From contig NZ_JAPMUA010000001.1 of assembly GCF_029603155.1 (NCBI RefSeq), positions 682,001 through 746,000 on the forward strand: a DNA stretch of 64,000 bases, given 5' to 3'. The stretch comes from Galbibacter pacificus (GTDB lineage: Bacteria; Bacteroidota; Bacteroidia; Flavobacteriales; Flavobacteriaceae). The position numbers were made by a program, and so were the translations under genes. Under the pieces are notes generated by a model, which worked only from the letters and a program-made list of their open reading frames with translations, was not told where the DNA came from and searched no databases. Below, one piece after another: positions 18,213 through 26,270 of this stretch. Numbering within the stretch: position 1 is the first letter of the stretch; every line of letters starts with the position of its first letter.

Positions 18213-20165
18213 TTATTGATCCATATTTTTTAGCTTTTTAAGCTTGGCTTTCCATAAATTAAGGTCGTCTTTGTGCTTTTCTATGTTCTTTTTAACCTCC
18301 ATAACAATGGGATTGTTGTCATCGGCATTGAAAAACTGTAAGTTGTTTTCAAGCTGGCGGATTTCAGATTTTGCCTCGTCGATGCGCCTTCTAATAAAAA
18401 CACGCTCGTTCTGGATAAGCGAATCGTTGTCCGAGTTGGCCAGCTGATCCAGTTTGTTCCCGTACTTTATAAGCTCGGCTTTCTGTTTGTCAAGATCGAG
18501 CTTTTTAAAGAGGGCATCCAGGATTTTGTTAAACTTTCCTTCAATGCTCTTTTTGTTATGTGGAATCCGGCCAATGGCTTTCCAGTCCGAAATAAAACTC
18601 TTTATTTGCTCCAAGTCCTTTTCCTTGTCACCGGAAAGTTGATATTCTTTCAGGTCGTCCAAGAATGCTTTCTTTTGCTCAAAGGCTTCCATTTCTTCTT
18701 TAAAATGTTCGTTCTTTCTGGCATGGAGCCGGTCAAAATAATGGTTACAGGCCGATTTAAATTCGTTCCAGACCTTGTCCGAATATTTCCTTGGCACATG
18801 GCCTATTTTTTTCCAGTCTGCCTGGATCTTTTTCATAATAGGGGTGGTTTCCTCCCAATCTTCACTGTCTTTTAAAGATTCTGCAAGTTTTACCAGTTCT
18901 ATTTTCTTGTCGAGGTTGTGCTGCTGGTCTTTTTTCAGACTTTTATAAAAAGCGTTTTTATTCCTGTTAAATTTCCGTACCGCTTCCTTAAATGCAGACC
19001 ATGTCTGCTCGTTTACCTTGTATGGTACGCGTCCGGCATTAAAAAAGTCTTCCCTTAAGGCCTCGACTTCCTTAATCTGTTTCTGCCATCCGCTATGGTT
19101 GCCCGCCGGATGCTGGGTAACGTCCATTATCTTTTTGATAATGTCCTGTTTTACCAGTAAATTATCTTCATGAATGGCGTCCTGGTTCTTAAAATACTCC
19201 TGACGCTTTTGGTGTATGACCTTTGTGGCGGCACTAAAGCGGTTCCAAATATCCTCACGGTGTTCCCTGTCCACGGGGCCCAGGTCTTCTTTCCAGATTT
19301 TATGGAGCAGCTGCAACTCGCGGAACGCCTTGTTTACATCGCCCATTTCGGTAAGGGACTCGGCCTGTGCAATTATTTTTTCCTTTTCTTCAAGGTTGTG
19401 CTTAAAGTCAAGGTCGCGCAAATCGCGGTTCAGGTCCAGAAAATCGTAGAAAATCTCTACGTGGTGATGGTACGTGCGCCAAACATCGTTGTAATTTACG
19501 CGTGGAATAGGGCCTGCATTGCGCCATCTGTCCTGAAGTTCCTTAAAATGCTTATAGGTATCGTTAATATTTTCTTCAACGTTAATAAGGCCTTTCAGTT
19601 CTTCTATAATCGCCAGGCGGTTTTCCAAGTTGGCGTGCAGGCGGTGCTCCAGATTTTTATAATACTGGTTGCGCTTCTCTTTATATTCGCCATACACCTC
19701 GTTAAATTGCTTTTTAACGGGAGTGCTGTAGCTAAAATCTATTTCATTGCCGCCCTCGTTTATAAAATCTTCCTTTTTTTGCTCTAAAAGTTCCTGGTAC
19801 TTTAAATCAAATTCAGATTTTATCTGGTCCACATGGGCCTTAATGGCTTGAATCTTTTCCTTTTTAACCAGTTTTTCAAGTTCAGATACCAATTTGTCCA
19901 TGTTCATGGCATGGTAGTCCAGTAAAGGGATTTCATGACGATCCTTATGCCCTTCATCTTCGGCATCCTCCGCATTGGATTCATCGATCTCGTTGTGCAC
20001 GTCCTCCTCTTCGCCAGAATCTTGTGCAGCATCCTTTTTAACTGCTTCCGGAGCTTTTTCGGCAGTACTTTCTTCTTGATCCTCTATTTGCGCGGCCTCT
20101 TTGTTACTTTCGTTCTCGTTTCCATCTGCATCGGGATGCAGGTTATCGTTTTTTTCTTCTAACAT
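18213..20165 (-). CDS. DUF349 repeat protein
   Basis: 650 residues. The first 75 are a highly acidic, low-complexity Glu/Asp/Ala tail. The rest consists of about five DUF349 helical repeats, each with the W..xG.(I/V)PR/K...V(W)..F core (for example WRNAGPIPRVNYNDVW, WKKIGHVPRKYSDKVW, WKAIGRIPHNKKSIE), ending in a charged coiled coil. The family is widespread in Bacteroidota and predicted cytoplasmic; its molecular role is not established. Upstream lies an unusual 717-base gap and downstream a strong terminator, so it is monocistronic. Confidence 0.92.
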   Translation of the reverse strand: MLEEKNDNLHPDADGNENESNKEAAQIEDQEESTAEKAPEAVKKDAAQDSGEEEDVHNEIDESNAEDAEDEGHKDRHEIPLLDYHAMNMDKLVSELEKLVKKEKIQAIKAHVDQIKSEFDLKYQELLEQKKEDFINEGGNEIDFSYSTPVKKQFNEVYGEYKEKRNQYYKNLEHRLHANLENRLAIIEELKGLINVEENINDTYKHFKELQDRWRNAGPIPRVNYNDVWRTYHHHVEIFYDFLDLNRDLRDLDFKHNLEEKEKIIAQAESLTEMGDVNKAFRELQLLHKIWKEDLGPVDREHREDIWNRFSAATKVIHQKRQEYFKNQDAIHEDNLLVKQDIIKKIMDVTQHPAGNHSGWQKQIKEVEALREDFFNAGRVPYKVNEQTWSAFKEAVRKFNRNKNAFYKSLKKDQQHNLDKKIELVKLAESLKDSEDWEETTPIMKKIQADWKKIGHVPRKYSDKVWNEFKSACNHYFDRLHARKNEHFKEEMEAFEQKKAFLDDLKEYQLSGDKEKDLEQIKSFISDWKAIGRIPHNKKSIEGKFNKILDALFKKLDLDKQKAELIKYGNKLDQLANSDNDSLIQNERVFIRRRIDEAKSEIRQLENNLQFFNADDNNPIVMEVKKNIEKHKDDLNLWKAKLKKLKNMDQ

Positions 20166-20615
20166 TTTATAAATGTTTAAGGTTCGTCAATACTTTCAAG
20201 TTGAAAGATACTAACAAGTAACAAATTAGCCAAGTGTTTTAAAGCGCAACTATAAAATATTTAGATTTTAATCGTATCCAGGGGGCGTTATCCCCCATAA
20301 ATGAGGCTTTGTTAACATGTATGTCCCATAAATATAGAAAATGGCCATGCTGCACAGGGGTTGTTTCGTGCACTCCCGGTTATTTTATAAATGTTCCTGT
20401 TGATGTCTCCCTTTTCTGAAATATTTTTTATAAAAAGCGTAAAAATGATGTATTGCAAATAGCCAAAACCTGGCAAGGTTGCCCATGTGCATGATAAAAA
20501 CCCATATGGTAGGAAAGGTTTTGCAGGATATTAAAAATGAAGCTACTACACCAATGGTGAAGCATGGAATATTGCTGAAAAAGATGAAAGAAAGCTGAAT
20601 ATAAAATCATAAATT

Positions 20616-20646
20616 CCTGCAAGGTCTTTTTTTCGACCTTGTAGGT
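20616..20646. repeat. inverted repeat of the CCTGCAAGGTC type
   Basis: Arms CCTGCAAGGTC and GACCTTGTAGG (one G-T wobble) around a T-rich loop. Similar AACCTGCAAGGT palindromes are, to my knowledge, frequent between genes in Bacteroidota, so this may be a copy of a short dispersed palindromic repeat. Confidence 0.6.
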
Positions 20647-20842
20647 CTACTTTCAACCGTAAAAATGAAACATCGGCTCCAAAGTATGGAATAAAGCCAA
20701 AAAAGATGCGCTATAGCTGATGCAAGATGGGGCATTGTAGAAAAAGACCATAAAATTGACAAAGCCCGTGGAACAATAACCATTTTTTCGGTACCAAATA
20801 TGCGGACCTTTAAACATGAAGGAATGCGGGCGCCTTATTACC

Positions 20843-20861
20843 AAAAACGGAGGGAGTTTTT
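20843..20861 (-). terminator. weak hairpin after aroE
   Basis: Minus strand AAAAAC, 7-base loop, GTTTTT, 22 bases after the aroE stop. The stem is short and AT-rich, so this is only a possible terminator. Confidence 0.3.
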
Positions 20862-20882
20862 ATAAAATTAGTATCGAAAAGC

Positions 20883-21620
20883 CTAATTTTCATTCCAAAT
20901 TTTCCATGCTTTTTCGGCTTGCAGCTTTAACATCTCATGTCCGTTTACGGCAGTGGCTCCTTGTGCTTGTGCATGCTTCATAAAGCTGGTTTGCGGGGGA
21001 TTGTAGATAAGGTCGAACACCAAGTGCTTATCGGTTAAAAATTGATACGGAATTGCGGGCTTTTGCTCTACATTGGGGAAGGTCCCCAGCGGGGTGCAAT
21101 TAATAATAACGGTATGCTTGGAAATCGTGGCCGCATTTAGGTCGCCGTAGCCAATTTTCCCACTAGAAGCGGTCCTGGATACATATTTGTATGGAATTTG
21201 CAGACTTTTTAGGGCATGGGCAACCGCTTTGGAGGCGCCCCCCGTACCCAGTATCAAAGCGTTGGTATGCCATGGTTTTAAGTGGGGCCTTAAAGATTCT
21301 TTGAAACCATGTACGTCTGTATTATAGCCTTTTAGGCCATTTGGCACAACCTTGACCACATTTACGGCGCCAATTTCTTTGGCTTCGGGATCTATAGCTG
21401 TTAAATAGGGAAAAATGGCTTCTTTGTACGGAATGGTAATATTAAAGCCCACCAGACCTTTGGTACTGTTTATTATTTCTTGAAAATCCTCTATTTTTTG
21501 TACATCAAAGTTAACATACGAATAACCTGTAAGCCCCAGCTCCTTAAATTTCTCGGTAAAGTACCCTTGAGAGAAGGAATAAGAAATATTTCTCCCTAAT
21601 AATCCAAAACGCTTATCCAT
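20883..21620 (-). CDS. aroE: shikimate dehydrogenase
   Basis: NADP-dependent reduction of 3-dehydroshikimate to shikimate in aromatic amino acid synthesis. 245 residues from the chosen ATG. Motifs: LLGRNISYSFS (shikimate-binding serines), FNITIPYKEAI with the catalytic Lys, GYNTDVHGF, the nucleotide-binding ILGTGGASKAVAHAL and FDLIYNPPQT. A longer frame begins with TTG at 21662, but the ATG at 21620 gives the normal family N-terminus and overlaps the upstream DUF368 stop by 8 bp, consistent with translational coupling. It is slightly shorter than the E. coli enzyme, as usual for Bacteroidota. Confidence 0.95.
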   Translation of the reverse strand: MDKRFGLLGRNISYSFSQGYFTEKFKELGLTGYSYVNFDVQKIEDFQEIINSTKGLVGFNITIPYKEAIFPYLTAIDPEAKEIGAVNVVKVVPNGLKGYNTDVHGFKESLRPHLKPWHTNALILGTGGASKAVAHALKSLQIPYKYVSRTASSGKIGYGDLNAATISKHTVIINCTPLGTFPNVEQKPAIPYQFLTDKHLVFDLIYNPPQTSFMKHAQAQGATAVNGHEMLKLQAEKAWKIWNEN

Positions 21621-22635
21621 TTTCTGTATTTTTTTCCCCGTACCAGTCCAGTGCCAGTACAATTAAAATTCCAATAATAATAAAACCAACGGCAATCCAT
21701 GTTTCGCCATTATGTATGTGCGGAAGGTAGCGTTGGTAGTTTGCTATGATTTTTTCGCCGGCAGAATCTGTCATGATATCACCGTGTGCGTCCAATCTGT
21801 AAATGGTTTTCTTCCATGGCCACACCACGCCCAGCGAACCCGTGATAAAACCTAAAATAATGGCCGTTGTAATGTATTTATAGTGTTTTAGCACATAACT
21901 TAATAAATGAGAAAGGGTTACCAGCCCGGTAACGGAGCCCAAAGTAAAAACCATGAGGATTTTAAGCATTTCAATGCGCTCGGAATTATTTACAAAGCTA
22001 ACATCTCCTTGAAAAACTTCGGCAAAAGTGTCGTACAGGGCATTTACCGAGTCTACCAAAAGCAATACGTAGTTGCCGAGCAAAATTAAGATGAAGGAAC
22101 CGGAAAGCCCGGGCAGCGTCATTCCCGAAACGCTTATAATTCCGCAGAAAAAAACAAAGAGCAGGTTGTCGTTTTGTTTGGCGGGGTTGAAAAAGCTCAG
22201 GGAAACGCCAATGGCAATGCCGATAATGGAAAAGAAAACGGTTTTTCTGCTCCAATGATGAAAATCCTTGGAAATGTAATAAATAGAACCGACGATCATC
22301 CCGAAAAATGCGGCCCATACATACAGTTCTTTCTGTGCAATAAAATAATCCAGTATTTTGGAGACGCTAAAATAACTGACCAGCATGCCCAGAAGGAGCA
22401 AGCTTAAAAAGCGCCCATTGATGTATTGAAAAAAGCTTTTAAACCGCCCGTTCAGGATAAGTTTTAAGGCCTTTAAGTTGATTTTTTGCAGGGAATAGAT
22501 AAATTCTTCGTAAAAACCGGCCACAAAAGCAACCACACCGCCCGAAACCCCCGGGACTTTATTGGCCGCACCCATGGCCAGCCCCTTGATAAAGAGGAAA
22601 AATTTATCCATAAGTGTGCGCGTGGGTTGTTGCAT
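21613..22635 (-). CDS. DUF368 membrane protein, second of a tandem pair
   Basis: 340-residue polytopic membrane protein. The N-terminal GLAMGAANKVPGVSGGVVAF and the internal repeat GMTLPGLSGSFILILLGNY are the two inverted half-site motifs of the DUF368 family. DUF368 (PopT) and DedA proteins were reported as undecaprenyl-phosphate translocases that recycle the lipid carrier to the cytoplasmic face. The ATG at 22635 is 2 bases after the upstream paralogue's stop; a longer TTG-type start upstream would run into that gene. A polar loop near residues 285-315 (the segment before the last helix) is expanded. Confidence 0.88.
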   Translation of the reverse strand: MQQPTRTLMDKFFLFIKGLAMGAANKVPGVSGGVVAFVAGFYEEFIYSLQKINLKALKLILNGRFKSFFQYINGRFLSLLLLGMLVSYFSVSKILDYFIAQKELYVWAAFFGMIVGSIYYISKDFHHWSRKTVFFSIIGIAIGVSLSFFNPAKQNDNLLFVFFCGIISVSGMTLPGLSGSFILILLGNYVLLLVDSVNALYDTFAEVFQGDVSFVNNSERIEMLKILMVFTLGSVTGLVTLSHLLSYVLKHYKYITTAIILGFITGSLGVVWPWKKTIYRLDAHGDIMTDSAGEKIIANYQRYLPHIHNGETWIAVGFIIIGILIVLALDWYGEKNTENG

Positions 22636-22637
22636 CG

Positions 22638-23552
22638 TTATTCTTTTACCGTAGCAAGTTTTTCTAATAGGAAGATGGTTAAAAAACCAATAAATGCCAA
22701 AATTATTGCCCACATTAACTTGGGGTCGCCATCAAAATAAAACGGACTGATGCTTCTGTCTATAGTAATGGTCTTATCGCCAAACTTTTCAATTTCCATG
22801 ATTTCCTTCCAGGGCCATATTTTATTGAGCGACCCCAGGATAAAACCGGTAAGTAAGGCCAAGGTACTGTTTTTGTAATTGGTAAAGAGGTATTTTAAGA
22901 GCCTTGAAAAACTTAGCAGTCCAAATACAGCGCCCAGGCCAACAATGGCCAAGGTAATCAGGTCTCTGTTGTTGACTGCCGCCAAGACCGTTCCGTATGC
23001 GCCCAAAAGGACTAGGATAAAGGCACCGGAAATTCCGGGAAGTATCATGGCACAAATGGCCAAAGCCCCTGCAAAAAACAAATAAAGATAGCCCCCGCTT
23101 GCATGGGATGGGGGGATGGTAGTGATGTAATAGGCAAGTGCCGCCCCAATGATGAATGCAATGATAACACCGATGGACCATTTGGAAATTTGTTTGCCCA
23201 CAAAAAAGATACTGGCCACAACGAGCCCAAAAAAGAAGGACCACAATAAAATAGGATGGTGCTCCAGCAACCACTCCAAAAGTTTGGCCAAAGAGAGCAC
23301 GCTTATGGCTATGCCCAAAAAAAGCGCTGCCAAAAAGTTTCCGTTAATGTGCTGCCAGGCTTTTTTGAACCCTTCTTTTCTTAATAGCTGCAGGGTCTCC
23401 AGGCTGATATTGTTAATGGAGGTAATGAGCTCTTCGTAAATACCGGAAATAAAGGCAATGGTCCCGCCAGAGACGCCCGGGACAACATCGGCGGCCCCCA
23501 TGGCGATTCCTTTAAGGGTTATAACGAGATAGTCTAAAAATGATCTTTGCAT
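22638..23552 (-). CDS. DUF368 membrane protein, first of a tandem pair
   Basis: 304 residues with the same paired motifs as its neighbour: GIAMGAADVVPGVSGGTIAF near the N-terminus and MILPGISGAFILVLLGAYG in the middle, about nine hydrophobic segments. It is the shorter, closer-to-consensus paralogue. Known function of the family: undecaprenyl-phosphate translocation. Two copies in a row suggest either a heteromer or specialisation for peptidoglycan and surface-glycan carrier pools. It starts a minus-strand set running into aroE with nearly no spacing. Confidence 0.9.
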   Translation of the reverse strand: MQRSFLDYLVITLKGIAMGAADVVPGVSGGTIAFISGIYEELITSINNISLETLQLLRKEGFKKAWQHINGNFLAALFLGIAISVLSLAKLLEWLLEHHPILLWSFFFGLVVASIFFVGKQISKWSIGVIIAFIIGAALAYYITTIPPSHASGGYLYLFFAGALAICAMILPGISGAFILVLLGAYGTVLAAVNNRDLITLAIVGLGAVFGLLSFSRLLKYLFTNYKNSTLALLTGFILGSLNKIWPWKEIMEIEKFGDKTITIDRSISPFYFDGDPKLMWAIILAFIGFLTIFLLEKLATVKE

Positions 23553-23584
23553 ATGTTGTTCTTAGGCGAACAAAAATAGCAATT

Positions 23585-24988
23585 TTATAGGGATGCATTT
23601 TTAAAACTACAGATTATATTTTTGACCGTTTTTCTACTGTAAACGGCCGGGAACAATATTTCCATGGTATCCCGTTCTTCGTAGTTGTGTTTTAGGGCAT
23701 TTTTTAAATGGTAGGTACCTTTTAGGGAATCGGAGGATAAATAGTACATTCCGGCCAAACGGTACTCCAGATCGGCATGTTCCGGATAAAATTCCAGTGC
23801 TTGTAACAAGCTATGGATAGCGCTGTCGTATTCGCCTAATTTTAAGAGGATATCCGACCATGAAATCCAGGTTTCCAGCTCGTAATTGCCAAGTTCTATG
23901 GTTTTTTGATAAGCCAAATCGGCTTCTTCATAAAAATGGAGCAATTCGTTTATTTTGGCACTCCGCTTCCAGTACAGAACATTTTCACTATCTATATTGA
24001 TGGCCTTATTGATGTAATACAGCGCTTTTTGATAGTTTCCCAGTTTGAAGTAAAAATCGGTAATGGCAATCCAGCCTTTGTCCAAGAGGGGGTCTTCGTG
24101 TACCGTGCGGTAAAAGAATTTTTTGGCCAGTTCTAAATTGCCAAGCTTGTCGTGGCATTTTCCTATTCTTAAATAGGCAAAAGAGGTAGGATCGTCCAGT
24201 CCAAGGGTAATCTCGTAATTTTCAATGGCCTCGTTATACCTTTTTAAGCGCTCCAGTACCCGGCCTTTTTCAAGATAGGCACCAATGAAGGTATCGTCTG
24301 AATAAATGGCAAAATCAAAGCTGGAAAGTGCTTCTTTGTACATTTTTTTACTAACAAACTGTTTTCCCAGTTGATGCCATGCAACTTCGCAATAAGGGTT
24401 TTGGTCCAGATAGGAATTAAGGAACTCGATGGCCCCATCGAAATCTTCCAAAAAGTCAAAACAATAAATAACATTGTACAGAGCGGCATAATCTTCAAAG
24501 TCTTCGTTCAGGCATTGAATAAAAGCATCTTTGGCCGACTCGTAATCGTCCAGAAAGAGGTATTCCATACCGAGCAACGAATATATGTCGGCATTGTCGT
24601 CATCGGTCATCGACAGGGCTTCATGAAGCAGTTCAATTGCTCTTTGATGGTTGTCCTGCTTGGAATAGATGTTGGCTTTTTGGATATAAATTTCTTCATT
24701 GGAAGTCTCAATGGCCTCTACTTCATTTAAAATCCTTTCGGCGGCTTCAAATCGGTTTTCAAAAACAAGGATCTCCACGTGCAAGAGTTTAAGTTCTGAA
24801 GAAGAGGGGTGTTGCTGTAACCCGATCTGTATGGCTTTTTTTGCCAAAGCTACTTTTCCGGAATTTAAATAGTGATGAATAATGTCTTGAAAATCCTCTG
24901 AATCAAAGAAATAAACGTCGTTTGTTTTTAGCATTGATTCAAATTTTGCTAATGGAAGGTTATGGTCTTCGTGAGCACTAAATGGCAT
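23585..24988 (-). CDS. tetratricopeptide repeat protein
   Basis: 467 residues with about ten TPR motifs from residue 35 to 440 (for example IYSLLGMEYLFLDDYESAKD, AYLEKGRVLERLKRYNEAIE, AYLRIGKCHDKLGNLELAKK). No signal peptide or membrane helix, so a cytoplasmic scaffold is likely. Aromatic and acidic residues fill the helix faces. Partners are unknown. It is separated from the DUF368 gene by 32 bases and from the upstream aminotransferase by 88 bases. Confidence 0.88.
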   Translation of the reverse strand: MPFSAHEDHNLPLAKFESMLKTNDVYFFDSEDFQDIIHHYLNSGKVALAKKAIQIGLQQHPSSSELKLLHVEILVFENRFEAAERILNEVEAIETSNEEIYIQKANIYSKQDNHQRAIELLHEALSMTDDDNADIYSLLGMEYLFLDDYESAKDAFIQCLNEDFEDYAALYNVIYCFDFLEDFDGAIEFLNSYLDQNPYCEVAWHQLGKQFVSKKMYKEALSSFDFAIYSDDTFIGAYLEKGRVLERLKRYNEAIENYEITLGLDDPTSFAYLRIGKCHDKLGNLELAKKFFYRTVHEDPLLDKGWIAITDFYFKLGNYQKALYYINKAINIDSENVLYWKRSAKINELLHFYEEADLAYQKTIELGNYELETWISWSDILLKLGEYDSAIHSLLQALEFYPEHADLEYRLAGMYYLSSDSLKGTYHLKNALKHNYEERDTMEILFPAVYSRKTVKNIICSFKNASL

Positions 24989-25076
24989 AGGCGATGCATT
25001 TTTAGATTTCTACGTTAATAAATTTAGGGCTTGAAGCGTTACGATATGAGCCAAAAACCTTATTGTTATTAACAAA

Positions 25077-26270
25077 TTAGTTAACATTTTGGCTATTCCA
25101 CTCCTCCAGAAGTTCTAGAATGGCAGTACAGCCTTCTTCAATTTCTTCATTAGAAATGGTTAATGGCGGTGTAATTCTAACGGCTTTCGGTTCAAAAAGC
25201 AACCAAAATAAAAGGAGTCCTTTTTTCATGCCTTCCAAAACCAGAAAATTAACTATTTCCGGGTCTTCCAGAATGATGGCCAACATTAACCCTTTTCCTC
25301 TAATTCCTTTAATCAAAGGATGTACCAAAAGCGATCGGAAAAGTTTTTCTTTTTCAAGGGTTTGCGGTATTAAGTTGGAACTTGTCAATTCCTGAAGCGT
25401 GGCAAGGGCCGCGGCGGCAATAACGGGGTGTCCGCCAAAGGTGGTGATATGTCCCATTTTGGGAGATTCCTTCAGCAATGCCATCATGTCATGCGAGGCA
25501 GTAAAGGCCCCGACCGGCATCCCGCCTGCCATTCCCTTTCCCATGACCAAAATATCGGGAACTACTTGATAGTTCATAAACCCGAAAAGTTTGCCCGTGC
25601 GGCCAAACCCCGGTTGTATTTCATCCAGGATCAAAAGTGCCCCGACTTCTTCGCAACGTGCCTTAACTTTTTTTAGGTAGCCGTTTTTAGGTTCTATAAA
25701 ACCTGCGCCTCCTTGAATGGTTTCCAAAAGCACTCCTGCGGTGTCCTCGGTTATGTTGTACAGGTCGTTTTCATTGTTGTATTCAATAAACGATATTCCG
25801 GGGAGCAGCGGCCTGTATGCCTGTTTGCGCGGCTCGAAGCCCATAAGGCTCATGGATCCTTGCGTATTGCCGTGATAGGCATGCTTTGCGGCAATAAGTC
25901 CGCTTCTTCCGGTGGCGCGTTTGGCCAGCTTCATGGCCCCTTCGATAGCCTCGGTGCCGGAATTGACCAAATAAGTGGTTTCAAGTGGCCCGGGCAGTGA
26001 TTTTGCAAGCAATTTGCTAAACTCCACAGCGGGTTTCTGTATGTATTCCCCGTAGACCATTACATGCATGTACGAAGCAGCCTGTTTTTGTACGGCTTCC
26101 ACTATTTTTGGGTGGCTATGGCCGAGCGTGTTGGCGGATACCCCGGCCACAAAGTCCAAATATTTTTTATGGGAGACGTCATAAACATAAGTCCCCTTTG
26201 CATGTGAAACTTCAATGCTCAGTGGTGCAGGTCCTGTTTGCGCCTGATATTTTAAGAAGTCTTTTTTCAT
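25077..26270 (-). CDS. class III pyridoxal-phosphate aminotransferase
   Basis: 397 residues. FLDFVAGVSANTLGHSHP (N-terminal), VNSGTEAIEGAMKLAKRATG (phosphate binding), LILDEIQPGFGRTGK (Asp for the pyridine nitrogen), MGKGMAGGMPVGAF with the Schiff-base Lys245, and TTFGGHPVIAAAAL define the acetylornithine/4-aminobutyrate aminotransferase class. Substrate is undetermined; no arginine or lysine biosynthesis genes adjoin it. The ATG overlaps the OstA-like stop by 4 bp (ATGA). Confidence 0.92.
   Translation of the reverse strand: MKKDFLKYQAQTGPAPLSIEVSHAKGTYVYDVSHKKYLDFVAGVSANTLGHSHPKIVEAVQKQAASYMHVMVYGEYIQKPAVEFSKLLAKSLPGPLETTYLVNSGTEAIEGAMKLAKRATGRSGLIAAKHAYHGNTQGSMSLMGFEPRKQAYRPLLPGISFIEYNNENDLYNITEDTAGVLLETIQGGAGFIEPKNGYLKKVKARCEEVGALLILDEIQPGFGRTGKLFGFMNYQVVPDILVMGKGMAGGMPVGAFTASHDMMALLKESPKMGHITTFGGHPVIAAAALATLQELTSSNLIPQTLEKEKLFRSLLVHPLIKGIRGKGLMLAIILEDPEIVNFLVLEGMKKGLLLFWLLFEPKAVRITPPLTISNEEIEEGCTAILELLEEWNSQNVN

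Larger units (their letters stand above)
20166..20882. other. 717-base intergenic region with several hairpins, no recognisable gene
   Basis: No reading frame here looks coding. It contains a GGGGG/CCCCC hairpin at 20281-20296, an AACCT..AGGTT hairpin near 20467-20480, a strong 11-bp inverted repeat at 20616-20646, and two loosely similar segments near 20560-20590 and 20681-20711 (TATGGAAT/CATGGAAT followed by an AAAAGATG block) that read in frame as short related peptides broken by stops. It may hold the DUF349 leader, a small RNA, or the worn remains of a gene. I cannot tell which. Confidence 0.45.

Noticed and set aside
19170..19787. 205-residue plus-strand frame opposite the DUF349 gene
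   Set aside because: Hydrophobic composition mirrors the opposite-strand helices; no family match, no start context, and the DUF349 frame is clearly real.
20428..20844. Two small minus-strand frames of 63-64 residues in the 20.2-20.9 kb gap
   Set aside because: Composition is not protein-like and there is no start context or homology I recognise.
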